Source: CAZRVH01 sp964608325
Lineage (GTDB): Bacteria; Patescibacteriota; Gracilibacteria; Peribacterales; Peribacteraceae
Assembly (NCBI GenBank): GCA_964608325.1
Contig: CAZSMX010000008.1
Location: 1 to 43,707 of the forward strand
Direction: 5' to 3'
Length of the DNA stretch: 43,707 nt
Part shown: in pieces, positions 35,075 to 42,885 of the stretch
How the letters are laid out: each line of letters opens with the position of its first letter
How positions within the stretch are numbered: position 1 is the first letter of the stretch
Notes under the pieces: generated by a model
Database searches by the model: none
Told to the model about the DNA's origin: nothing
What the model saw: the letters and a program-made list of their open reading frames with translations, nothing else
Position numbers and translations under genes: made by a program

Positions 35075-35866
35075 TTATGCCCTCATTGCACGCTTCTGAA
35101 GGGTGGCGCAATAACCCGCCACGAACAGCAGCGCTAGCATCTCCACTTCCCCTCCCGCATGCGGCAAATGCGGGGGCGGGGCAACGCTGGATGCGGATCC
35201 GTCGCTACCCGTGCTACCGATCAGGACGCTCGACTTGGAAGATGAGGACGTGTTCGCGGCGATCAAGGACGAGGAAGAGTTGGAACGCTGGCGGCTGAGC
35301 CTGCGCAACTCCTCTCGCCAGTCTTCGCTGGAAGCATTGTTATCTGCGACAATCGTACCTGTGCCTGTCACCAGATTGCGCCACAGGGACATACCGACTG
35401 TTTTATCCCAATCAAACTGCTCGCTCAGGACGCCCAACAAAAGGAACGGCAGGAAAATCAGTCCGAGCATGATGAGGCGGCCGAGCCACTGGCGCAGCAC
35501 CTTGAAGCAGAACCACACGAGCAGCAGGAAGAGGAGGAAGATGATCGGCAACGACCATCCCCACGTGAACCACGAAAGCAGGAACGCGACGAACGGGAAG
35601 GCGGAAGCCAGGAGATCGAAGATCATCCAGAGCAACAGCAAGGCTGCTGGGGCGAAATGGAATGCCCTGAATTCGTAATCGGCGCGGCGCTCCTTGAACA
35701 TCGGGTACAGCGACAGCGGGTACAACAAAGAGGCCACGAACGCGATGGTCCACGGGATGAACGACACGCTGAGCGGCGGCAGGATGGACAGGATGAATCC
35801 CGTCAGCACCAGCACTCCGGCAAGGAGGATCACGAGGAGCGTTTCTGTCGTGTGCTTCAGCGGCAT
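35075..35866 (-). CDS. Polytopic membrane protein with Ser linker and LPxxG-type C-terminus
   Basis: 263 aa, not recognised. About five transmembrane helices in residues 7-148, then a soluble linker with Ser runs (about 195-228), then LPHAG at 234-238, a short acidic spacer (GEVE), a hydrophobic helix (about 242-256) and a basic tail QKRAMRA. The end has the exact architecture of a sortase signal, which is unusual on a protein that already has several membrane spans. The promoter with TTGACA and GATAGT predicts a leaderless start at ATG 35866. Confidence 0.8.
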   Translation of the reverse strand: MPLKHTTETLLVILLAGVLVLTGFILSILPPLSVSFIPWTIAFVASLLYPLSLYPMFKERRADYEFRAFHFAPAALLLLWMIFDLLASAFPFVAFLLSWFTWGWSLPIIFLLFLLLVWFCFKVLRQWLGRLIMLGLIFLPFLLLGVLSEQFDWDKTVGMSLWRNLVTGTGTIVADNNASSEDWREELRRLSRQRSNSSSSLIAANTSSSSKSSVLIGSTGSDGSASSVAPPPHLPHAGGEVEMLALLFVAGYCATLQKRAMRA

Positions 35867-35874
35867 AGTGGGTC

Positions 35875-35903
35875 ACTATCGACGAGGATGCCGCATCTGT
35901 CAA
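35875..35903 (-). promoter_or_regulatory. Promoter of the 263-aa membrane protein, predicted leaderless
   Basis: Consensus TTGACA (35903-35898), a 17-base spacer, GATAGT (35880-35875); the ATG starts 8 bases later. Confidence 0.65.
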
Positions 35904-35920
35904 TTTTGATGTACACAAAT

Positions 35921-35988
35921 TAGCTTCATTAGCTCGTAGCTTCCTTAGGGAAATTATGAACAGACCTAATGAAGCTAACGAAGCTACG
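35921..35988. repeat. Intergenic tandem-word hairpin, family A copy 4
   Basis: TAGCTTCATTAGCTCGTAGC... in the left arm, CCTAATGAAGCTAACGAAGC in the right, with a loop of about 15 bases. It lies between the 133-aa gene's stop and the next promoter, fitting a terminator role. Confidence 0.8.
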
Positions 35989-35991
35989 CAA

Positions 35992-36393
35992 CTACCGTCG
36001 CTTCTTCGGCAAATACTTGTCCCTCGGATCCTCGACATGCTCCGTTTTCACCACTTCGTAATGCCGCGATCGGAACACCCGGTACTGCAGCGTCACGTAC
36101 AGTACTCCCACGACCGTCCACACCACCCACCAGAAGCGCATCGCGATGTATTGGATGGCCTCGACCCGGGACACGACAAGGATGAGTGCCGCGAACCCGA
36201 ACACAAACGACGCCTTCGGCCAGGACTTCGACAGCTTCTTCGTAACTGGATTGGCATTGTTGCGTGACCAACGGGACAGGAAGAACGATGCAGCCAGCAA
36301 GCCCAGCGCCACCAAAAGGAAGGGCAATACCTGGATATCGGAATACGTCGGAGCAGGCGGGAACGGATCGAAGAGGTAGGAGAAGAATTGCAT
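35992..36393 (-). CDS. Small membrane protein (three helices)
   Basis: 133 aa, not recognised. Hydrophobic segments at residues about 22-41, 62-80 and 85-105, with a basic cytosolic end (YLPKKRR). It starts 11 bases after the upstream 96-aa gene and belongs to the lgt operon; it ends directly before family A copy 4. A membrane role linked to lgt is only suggested by position. Confidence 0.75.
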   Translation of the reverse strand: MQFFSYLFDPFPPAPTYSDIQVLPFLLVALGLLAASFFLSRWSRNNANPVTKKLSKSWPKASFVFGFAALILVVSRVEAIQYIAMRFWWVVWTVVGVLYVTLQYRVFRSRHYEVVKTEHVEDPRDKYLPKKRR

Positions 36394-36404
36394 GGGCGGT
36401 TCGG

Positions 36405-36695
36405 TTAGAGGGCAAAACGCGGATCAATCCCCTGCTTTCCTCCCTTCAGGAGCAACTGTTCCAATTCACGCTCCTTTATCGTACGGGCCGGGCGAACGAG
36501 GAAATACAAAAGGAAACCAACGACGGGGAGCAACGCGACGATGAGGATGCAGAGGATCTGATACAACGACGAATGCGTGCGTAGGAAGATGTCCCTCATC
36601 GTGAAAAAGAGGAAATAGACGAGGAAAAAAGATGCCGTAAAGACGACAATCTGGTTGGCATCGAGCGCCGGAAAAAGGGCGAAGAAGGTTTGCAT
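36405..36695 (-). CDS. Small two-helix membrane protein
   Basis: 96 aa. Two transmembrane helices (about 15-33 and 44-67) and a charged tail (RPARTIKERELEQLL). The second helix plus RP resembles the N-terminal membrane module of PLDc_N-type proteins (GFLLYFLVRP), but no catalytic domain follows. Starts 3 bases after the lgt stop. Confidence 0.75.
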   Translation of the reverse strand: MQTFFALFPALDANQIVVFTASFFLVYFLFFTMRDIFLRTHSSLYQILCILIVALLPVVGFLLYFLVRPARTIKERELEQLLLKGGKQGIDPRFAL

Positions 36696-36698
36696 GGC

Positions 36699-37628
36699 TT
36701 AGAGATGGGGATGCCGCCTGCGGTGCGCGACGACGTACACGATCGTTCCGAGGAGGCACAGGACGGCCAAAAGCTGGCTGAAGCGCAGCTCGATGGTTTC
36801 GAAAGGCAACCACGGACGGGCGAAGAGGTACGCGGCGCACAGCACGGTCGTCACGCCTTCGTAGATAAGCACCGACCGATCCGATAGTTTCATCTCCACC
36901 ACCGCGAAGAACCCGAGGCTGACGAACAGGACGAAGATCAGTAGAAAGTCGAAATTATTGGCGAAAACCGGGATGCCGAAATCGCCGCGGAAGAATTCGA
37001 AGAAGAACGTGCCGATGGACGCCAATGCGATGGCACTCATCGTTTCCGCCCCCGCGCGCTTGGCATTCTTGCGCACGACGAGCAGGACGAACGTGAGGAG
37101 GAAGAAGAAAAACGCGTAGTAGAGCTGCACCGGATGCACGGGAACCGCGAAGCGGACGTTGATCGCGTCGTACGTGATACCCCAAAAGCGGTCCGTCGGG
37201 CGGCCGTATGCCTGTCCCGCGGCGAACTTACCGAGCCAGTCGAAGGTGAGCCCGAAAAACGTGGCAGGCAGAAGAACATCAAGCCACTGCAGGAACGTCG
37301 TACGGGAAGTGCGGCGCGTGATGTACAGGACCGTCGCGATACCGACCGCCATGCCGAGGAAGCTGAAGTTGCCGTCGTGGACGTAGAAAACGCGGAATGG
37401 ATCATCCAGCCGCAGGTAAGCTTTGTATTCGGCCAAGACCGCGAACAAGCGACCACCAAGGAAAGCACCGAGAAAATGCCATTTCGCATGGTCTTGGAAA
37501 TGCTGCAGCGAAAGACCCGCGCTCTGTGTCAGGCGGAAGAAGAACTCGGATGCGAGCCAGATGGCGATCATGAGGAACAGCAGGTGCGTCCAAATGATGA
37601 AAGGGCCTATTTCGATCGCTTCAAACAT
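36699..37628 (-). CDS. lgt: Prolipoprotein diacylglyceryl transferase
   Basis: 309 aa. Transfers diacylglycerol from phosphatidylglycerol to the lipobox Cys of prolipoproteins. Conserved features: GAFLGGRLFAVLAEY, HDGNFSFLGM (equivalent of the usual GGMSFHGG region), GKFAAGQAYGRPTD, PVHPVQLYYA (equivalent of RHPSQLYE), FEFFRGDFG, and seven or more transmembrane helices. Some signature positions deviate from E. coli Lgt, but the order and spacing are intact. TAGACT (37643-37638) ends 9 bases before the ATG. Followed by two small membrane proteins in the same operon. Confidence 0.9.
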   Translation of the reverse strand: MFEAIEIGPFIIWTHLLFLMIAIWLASEFFFRLTQSAGLSLQHFQDHAKWHFLGAFLGGRLFAVLAEYKAYLRLDDPFRVFYVHDGNFSFLGMAVGIATVLYITRRTSRTTFLQWLDVLLPATFFGLTFDWLGKFAAGQAYGRPTDRFWGITYDAINVRFAVPVHPVQLYYAFFFFLLTFVLLVVRKNAKRAGAETMSAIALASIGTFFFEFFRGDFGIPVFANNFDFLLIFVLFVSLGFFAVVEMKLSDRSVLIYEGVTTVLCAAYLFARPWLPFETIELRFSQLLAVLCLLGTIVYVVAHRRRHPHL

Positions 37629-37673
37629 GCTGGGGATAGTCTAGCGTGGTTGGATTTTAAGGGAAACTCGGAA

Positions 37674-37759
37674 AAGCTTCATTAGCTTGTAGCTTCCTTA
37701 GCTTCAGTAGCAGGTATGCATTTCCGGGATTTCAATCCTAAGGAAGCTAACGAAGCTAT
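37674..37759. repeat. Intergenic tandem-word hairpin, family A copy 5
   Basis: AAGCTTCATTAGCTTGTAGC... in the left arm, CCTAAGGAAGCTAACGAAGC in the right, running up to the thrS stop codon. Located between thrS and lgt. Confidence 0.8.
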
Positions 37760-39570
37760 CAACCTATGCTTAATTCCAACTTCCTGCTCGCCACATCCGA
37801 CGTCACCGTCGCGATGAATTCGTCGAGCGGCACGACCACCTGCTCTTTGGTGCGGATGTTGCGGACGGTCACGGCCTTGTCGGCGATTTCCTTCTCTCCC
37901 ATGACCAGGAGATACGGGATACGCGCCTGCTCCCCCGCCCTGATGCGCTTGCCGAGCGATTCCTCGCTGCTCATGTATTCCATGCGAATACCCTTCTTCA
38001 TGAGTTCGATGCCGACGTTCTCCGCGTACTGCTCGTGGTCTTTGGCGACCGGCAACACGGCGATCTGCGTGGGGGCGAGCCAGAGCGGGAAATGCCCGGC
38101 ATGGTGCTCGATAAGCGTAGACATGAAGCGCTCGATGCTTCCCATGATCGCGCAGTGGATCATGACGGGACGCTCTTTTTCGCCCTGCTCGTTGATGTAG
38201 GTGAGATCGAAACGAGTCGGCATGTTGATATCCAGCTGGATGGTGGCCACCTGCCACTCGCGTCCGATGGAATCCGTCGCGACAAAGTCGACCTTCGGTC
38301 CGTAGAACGCGGCCTCGCCCTGGGCTTCCGTGAACGGGATGCCGCGGTTCGTGGCCAGATTGCGGATGGCACCCTCGGCCTTCTCCCACAGCTCCGGCGT
38401 ACCGAGGTATTTCTCGAACTGCTTGGGATCGTGCAACGAGAGACGCACGCGCAGTTCGCCGAACCCGACCGTTTTGTAGAACGTATCGATGATGTCCCAC
38501 ACCCGCAGGAATTCCTCCTCCACCTGGCTCTCGCGGCAGAAGACGTGCGCGTCGTCCTGGGTAAGCGAACGGACACGGGACAAGCCGTGCAGTTCGCCCG
38601 TCTGTTCGTCGCGATAACACATCGTCGTTTCCGCAAAACGCTGCGGCATCTGCTTATAACTCCTCTGCTGGCACGCGAAGATCTGCGTGTGGTGCGGGCA
38701 GTTCATCGGCTTCATCACGAATTCATGGCCTTCGCGCGTGTGAATGTGGAACAGCTCGTCTTTAAACTTCGCCCAGTGTCCGGACGTCTCGTACAGCTCT
38801 TTCTTCGTGATGTGAGGGATGGTGACGCGCTGGTATCCGCGTGCATCGCGCAGCTCCCACACGAACGCATCGAGCAAGTTGCGCATCAACGTTCCGCGCG
38901 GCGTCCACAGCGGAAGGCCCGGACCCACAAGCTCACTGAAGGTGAAGAGGTCCATTTCCTTTCCGATTTTGCGGTGGTCGCGCTTCTTCGCCTCTTCCTG
39001 GATTCTCAGGTACTCATCCAGCTCCTCCTTGGAACCGAACGCCGCCACGTAGATACGCGTGAGCTGCTCGCGCTTCTCGTCCCCTCTCCAGTACGCGCCC
39101 GCGAGCGTCATCAGTTTGAATCCGTCGACCGGGATTTCCTTGAAACTCTCCACGTGTCCGCCGCGGCAGAGGTCGACGAACGTGTCCTTGCCGTCCGGAC
39201 CGATGTTCGCGTAGTGCGTCACCATCTGGACTCCTTCGTTCTTTTCCAGGTCTTCGATCAGCTCCACCTTGAACGGCTGCCCCCTCTCCTTCCAGTACTT
39301 CTTGGCCTCCGCGGGCGACAATTCGTCGCGGCGAAACGTCTGGCCCTGGTGGATGATCTTTTTCATTTCCTTCTCGATCTTTCCCAGGTGATCCAGAGAA
39401 ATCGGCTCCGCGAACTGGAAGTCGTAGTAGCAACCCGTATCGATCGGCGGACCGATCGTGATTTTCGTGTCAGGCCACAGCTTCGTCACCGCCTGCGCAA
39501 GAACGTGCGCCAGCGAGTGGCGCATATGGGCGAGTTGTTCGGGAGACGCTGAAGAATGGGAGGCACACAT
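37759..39570 (-). CDS. thrS: Threonyl-tRNA synthetase lacking the TGS domain
   Basis: 603 aa from ATG 39570; the in-frame ATG at 39600 lies in the promoter/hairpin region. The protein opens directly in the editing domain (HSLAH at residues 18-22, CRGGHV with the editing Cys, YWRGDEKREQLTRIY) without the about 60-residue N-terminal TGS/N1 domain of E. coli ThrRS. The class II core is complete: GPGLPLWTPRG, MNCPHHTQIF with a zinc-ligand Cys, RDEQTGELHGLSRVRSLTQD, and a C-terminal anticodon-binding domain. Charges tRNA-Thr. A candidate -10 TACTCT (39583-39578) ends 7 bases before the start. Confidence 0.95.
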   Translation of the reverse strand: MCASHSSASPEQLAHMRHSLAHVLAQAVTKLWPDTKITIGPPIDTGCYYDFQFAEPISLDHLGKIEKEMKKIIHQGQTFRRDELSPAEAKKYWKERGQPFKVELIEDLEKNEGVQMVTHYANIGPDGKDTFVDLCRGGHVESFKEIPVDGFKLMTLAGAYWRGDEKREQLTRIYVAAFGSKEELDEYLRIQEEAKKRDHRKIGKEMDLFTFSELVGPGLPLWTPRGTLMRNLLDAFVWELRDARGYQRVTIPHITKKELYETSGHWAKFKDELFHIHTREGHEFVMKPMNCPHHTQIFACQQRSYKQMPQRFAETTMCYRDEQTGELHGLSRVRSLTQDDAHVFCRESQVEEEFLRVWDIIDTFYKTVGFGELRVRLSLHDPKQFEKYLGTPELWEKAEGAIRNLATNRGIPFTEAQGEAAFYGPKVDFVATDSIGREWQVATIQLDINMPTRFDLTYINEQGEKERPVMIHCAIMGSIERFMSTLIEHHAGHFPLWLAPTQIAVLPVAKDHEQYAENVGIELMKKGIRMEYMSSEESLGKRIRAGEQARIPYLLVMGEKEIADKAVTVRNIRTKEQVVVPLDEFIATVTSDVASRKLELSIG

Positions 39571-39577
39571 GGCTGGC

Positions 39578-39606
39578 AGAGTAGCAGAGTCTCTTCGCAT
39601 AGCGAA
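39578..39606 (-). promoter_or_regulatory. Possible thrS promoter
   Basis: TTCGCT (39606-39601), a 17-base spacer, TACTCT (39583-39578). The -35 is weak; support comes from spacing to the start codon as at other genes here. Confidence 0.35.
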
Positions 39607-39634
39607 AGGCCCCTACATTGCTGCAGGGGCCTTT
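39605..39634. terminator. Strong GC-rich hairpin between orphan and thrS
   Basis: AAAGGCCCCT pairs perfectly with AGGGGCCTTT over a 10-base loop. On the minus strand it would end the 152-aa gene transcript just before the thrS promoter; the T run is short (TTTCGCT). Confidence 0.55.
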
Positions 39635-39639
39635 GGTTT

Positions 39640-39663
39640 TGATCTGACGGATCCGTCAGATCA
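39640..39663. repeat. Perfect 24-bp palindrome over a stop codon
   Basis: TGATCTGACGGA followed by TCCGTCAGATCA: the second half is the exact reverse complement of the first. It includes the TGA of the 152-aa gene (39656-39658). Either part of a tandem terminator with the adjacent hairpin or a dimer-binding site. Confidence 0.8.
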
Positions 39664-40114
39664 GCGTGAACTTTTCCTTTGTACCGAATGTCATATACGT
39701 CTCCAGACGCGTTTTCACGTACGTCTCCGATCCATCATGGTTCTCGTCTGCGTACCGCCCCAATTCTTCGGGCAAATCAGACTTTTGAACGACCGTGCCG
39801 CCGGGAACGTACCAAGCCGTCTCGTGCTGCCGGTTTTCAACGTCGCCCTTCTCTCCTTGGTCAGACAACTCGAAGTCGAGTCCAGCGGCGCGTAGGTTGA
39901 CGCGCATGCTGCTGAAAAACTGGAACGCCACGACGTCTGGGGCTAGATCGGCAAGAATTGCCTGAGGATCCCGCGACGGAACGGAATTAATAAGTTCCAA
40001 TTCCGCCATGTCGAATGGATCGACGTCATCTTCTTCTTCGAGTTTTCTATAGACGTACATGCTGTGCTCGACATTGCAGGAAAGGACCTGAACGTCACTG
40101 GGAGAAAGATCCAT
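39656..40114 (-). CDS. Orphan acidic cytosolic protein
   Basis: 152 aa, not recognised. Soluble and acidic (EEEDDVDPFDMAELE), no membrane segment. Unlike most genes here it has a leader of about 45 bases with a GGAG Shine-Dalgarno site and a strong promoter in an AT-rich palindrome. It lies between dnaA and thrS and its 3' end runs into a perfect palindrome. The regulation suggests a controlled, possibly horizontally acquired gene, but nothing indicates function. Confidence 0.7.
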   Translation of the reverse strand: MDLSPSDVQVLSCNVEHSMYVYRKLEEEDDVDPFDMAELELINSVPSRDPQAILADLAPDVVAFQFFSSMRVNLRAAGLDFELSDQGEKGDVENRQHETAWYVPGGTVVQKSDLPEELGRYADENHDGSETYVKTRLETYMTFGTKEKFTLI

Positions 40115-40166
40115 ACAGAGTCTCCGATTGCGGTTGAATGTAAAAAAACAGCGTACCTTTAAAAAT

Positions 40167-40194
40167 ACTATATAATATATATAGTATATGTCAA
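40167..40194 (-). promoter_or_regulatory. Promoter of the 152-aa orphan, within AT palindrome
   Basis: TTGACA (40194-40189), a 16-base spacer, TATAGT (40172-40167). The spacer and -10 form a near-palindrome of TATA steps (ATACTATATA...TATATAGTAT), which may be an operator or merely flexible promoter DNA. Confidence 0.7.
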
Positions 40195-40209
40195 TATCTC
40201 TGGGAGGGC

Positions 40210-41676
40210 TTATACAAAGTCCAACTCCTTCTCCAATGCGCGCACTTCCCTCAGCAACTGCGGATCGTTCTGCAGCTTCTCCTCTATCTTCTCCACGGCG
40301 TTCATCACCGTGGTGTGATCCCTATTCGAGAACAATTCACCCAAACGAACGAAGCTCATGCGCAGGTACTTCTTGCAGAGGAACATGGCGATCTGGCGCG
40401 GGATGAGGATTTCGCGGACGCGGGACGCGCCCACCATATCCGCCACCGATACGCTGAAGTAGCGGCTGACTGCTTCCATGACGTCCTGGAACGTCGCGAT
40501 ACGTTGGGGTTGGATCTCGAAGCCGACGTGCTCGGGCTCTTCGTGGGGGTCCTTATTGAGCTTCCTCATGATATCCGCGATGCTGCGCACCGTCGGCATG
40601 CGCTGCTCCAGTTCGTACTGGGCCACTGCCTGCATCAGGATACCCTCGAGTTCGCGGATGTTCTTCGTCGTGTGCTCCGCGATGAACTGCAGCACCGTCA
40701 TATCCATAAAGAGTTGGTACTCTTTTACCTTCTCGGACAGGATAGCGAGGCGGGTTTCGTAGTCCGGAGCGGAAACGTCGGCGATCATGCCGCGCTCGAA
40801 ACGGGAGGTGAGGCGGTCTTCTAATTGGAGCTCCTGCGGCGGGCGGTCCGCGGACAGGATGACCTGCTTGCGATCCTCATAGAGGGCGTTGAACGTGTGG
40901 AAGAATTCCTCCTGCGTGCGTTCCTTGTTGGCGAGGAACTGGACGTCGTCGATGATGAGCACGTCCACCACGCGGTAGCGCTTGCGGAACTGTTCCATCC
41001 TCTGCGTCTGGATGGCTTCGATCACCTGGTTCGTGAAGTCCTCGGTGGTGGTGTACACGACCGTCGCCTTCGGCATCTGTTTCAGGATGGCATTGCCCGT
41101 CGCCTGCAGAAGGTGCGTCTTACCGAGTCCCACGCCTCCGTACAGGAAGAGCGGGTTGTACTTGCCCCCCGGCTGCGCGGCCACGGCCTGGCACGCGGCA
41201 TACGCAAGGCGGTTGTTGGACCCCACGATGAAGTTCTCCATCGTGTAGCGCGGGCTGAGGATCTTGCTGACGATTCCCTCCGCCATCCTCACTTCCTGCT
41301 TGCCGGTGACCTTCCTCTTTTTTTGCTCCGGGAATGCGGCCAGGAGATCGAACGTACGCAACGGATCATCCTTCAATCCCCCGTCCACCTTGTAGACGAC
41401 CTGCTCGATACCGGGATCCATCTCCTGCGCGAACTGCAACGTGAGCGCGCGGTAGTGCTCCAGGTGCCAGTTGAGCGACATGGGCAACGGCAAACCGACG
41501 ACGAGCGTTCCTTCTTCCTTTCCCAAAATCGCCGTATCGCGAAACCACGTGATGAACTGGCTGCGCGGGATTTTGGGCTCGATCTTGCCGAGGATCTCCA
41601 GCCAGAGATCTTTGAAGGCCGGGCTGACCCCGCCTAGCGGGACCACCGACTCAGCGGAAGAGACGGAAGACGTCAT
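40210..41676 (-). CDS. dnaA: Chromosomal replication initiator DnaA
   Basis: 488 aa. Domain I (residues about 18-95), a short domain II, the AAA+ domain with Walker A GGVGLGKT (180-187), Walker B VLIIDDVQFL (near 240), sensor motifs, and domain IV with the DNA-binding signature RDHTTVMNAVEKI. Opens oriC and loads the helicase. The start overlaps the rseP stop by 26 bases, so translation is likely coupled. dnaN, recF and gyrB are not adjacent, an unusual setting. Confidence 0.97.
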   Translation of the reverse strand: MTSSVSSAESVVPLGGVSPAFKDLWLEILGKIEPKIPRSQFITWFRDTAILGKEEGTLVVGLPLPMSLNWHLEHYRALTLQFAQEMDPGIEQVVYKVDGGLKDDPLRTFDLLAAFPEQKKRKVTGKQEVRMAEGIVSKILSPRYTMENFIVGSNNRLAYAACQAVAAQPGGKYNPLFLYGGVGLGKTHLLQATGNAILKQMPKATVVYTTTEDFTNQVIEAIQTQRMEQFRKRYRVVDVLIIDDVQFLANKERTQEEFFHTFNALYEDRKQVILSADRPPQELQLEDRLTSRFERGMIADVSAPDYETRLAILSEKVKEYQLFMDMTVLQFIAEHTTKNIRELEGILMQAVAQYELEQRMPTVRSIADIMRKLNKDPHEEPEHVGFEIQPQRIATFQDVMEAVSRYFSVSVADMVGASRVREILIPRQIAMFLCKKYLRMSFVRLGELFSNRDHTTVMNAVEKIEEKLQNDPQLLREVRALEKELDFV

Positions 41677-42760
41677 AGAAGGTTACGATGAGGATCAGGA
41701 TGATCAATACGCCGAACCCGATCGCGTTGGTGATCGCCTCGATACGGCGATTGCCCGGCTTCACGAAAATTTCCGATAACACGAAGATGAGGCGTCCTCC
41801 ATCCAATGCCGGGAACGGCAGGATGTTCAGGACGGCGAGGCTGAGGCTGAGCAACGCGACAAGGCGTAGGTACACGATGAATCCCTCCTGCACGGACGTG
41901 TAGGTAAGCTGCGCGATACCGATGATACCCGTGACGCCGGCGGGAACCTGTCCGCTTTGGGCCAAGGATCCGAAGAGGCGTCCGATTCCGAGCACGGTCT
42001 GCGTCGTCACCACGGCCGTTTCACGCACCGACAGAACGGCTGCATCGACAATGTTGCGCTTGGGGGCCGAGAGTTCCAACGGAATGGTACGCAGGTAAAT
42101 ACCCGTCTTGCCCTGGTCTACGCGTACTGTCGTGGTGACCTGGGCGCCCGTGGATCCGGCGGGAACGTACGCGTACGTCGCTCGGCGCTTGCCCTCCTGG
42201 AACATCACCACGTCACCCGGCTTCTGGACGGGCTTGCCGTCGATCGATACGAGGATGCTTCCCTTCGGGATCTTGGCCTCCTCCGCTCCGCCGCCCGCCA
42301 ACACGTCATCGATCACGACGCCAAGCTTCATATGGATATCACCGCGGTCCGCCGCAGCCTGCATTTCCTCCAGCGTGAGGTACGTCGGAATCCACTGGCC
42401 GTAGGAAAATCCAAAGAGGAAGATGAGAACCGCGAGCAGGAAGTTCATCGCGACGCCTGCCGTGAGGATGACGCAGCGCGTGAGGATGCTGGCGTGCGCA
42501 AAGCTGCCCTTGGATTTCTTTCCTGCCTCCTCTTCATTCTCCCCCTTCAATCGCACGAAACCTCCGAACGGAATCCAGTTCAGCGTGAACGCCGTCCCCT
42601 GCCATGTGAAAAACTTCTTCGCCTTAGGCGGCAAGCCGAAGCCGAACTCTTCCACGACAATGCCCGCCCTGCGCGCCGCGATGAAGTGACCGAACTCGTG
42701 AATCAGAATAAGTCCCGTAATCAGGAAGAAAAATGCGAGTGCGGAGACGATCAGAAGCAT
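41651..42760 (-). CDS. rseP: Site-2 intramembrane zinc metalloprotease RseP
   Basis: 369 aa. HEFGH at residues 21-25 (zinc ligands and catalytic Glu) in the first transmembrane helix; a central PDZ-like domain (GSILVSIDGKPVQKPGDV); the second zinc motif NILPFPALDGG near residue 315; four transmembrane helices in all. Cleaves membrane proteins such as anti-sigma factors or remnant signal peptides. Here it precedes and overlaps dnaA rather than lying with dxr/cdsA. Two consecutive hairpins lie over its promoter. Confidence 0.93.
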   Translation of the reverse strand: MLLIVSALAFFFLITGLILIHEFGHFIAARRAGIVVEEFGFGLPPKAKKFFTWQGTAFTLNWIPFGGFVRLKGENEEEAGKKSKGSFAHASILTRCVILTAGVAMNFLLAVLIFLFGFSYGQWIPTYLTLEEMQAAADRGDIHMKLGVVIDDVLAGGGAEEAKIPKGSILVSIDGKPVQKPGDVVMFQEGKRRATYAYVPAGSTGAQVTTTVRVDQGKTGIYLRTIPLELSAPKRNIVDAAVLSVRETAVVTTQTVLGIGRLFGSLAQSGQVPAGVTGIIGIAQLTYTSVQEGFIVYLRLVALLSLSLAVLNILPFPALDGGRLIFVLSEIFVKPGNRRIEAITNAIGFGVLIILILIVTFYDVFRLFR

Positions 42761-42768
42761 GGGACGCC

Positions 42769-42808
42769 CATCGTACCCACGATGTGGAAAACAGAAAAGT
42801 TTTCCACA
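42769..42808. promoter_or_regulatory. Two overlapping hairpins over the rseP promoter; DnaA-box-like ends
   Basis: CATCGT-ACCC-ACGATG (42769-42784) and TGTGGAAAAC-AGAAAA-GTTTTCCACA (42783-42808). The second has two inverted TTTTCCACA nonamers, one mismatch from the DnaA box TTATCCACA. The -10 TACGAT (42775-42770) of rseP lies in the first hairpin, 9 bases before the ATG. Confidence 0.5.
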
Positions 42809-42885
42809 CGCATATTCGGTTGCACCTTTCCGTGCTTCGGAGTTGCGATAACAGTTTGTCGAAGATAGGTGTCATTTCAAAAAAT

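Noticed and set aside
42761..42885. Origin of replication between comF and rseP
   Set aside because: Only two DnaA-box-like nonamers, one mismatch each, no AT-rich unwinding stretch and only about 125 bases; a regulatory site is more likely.
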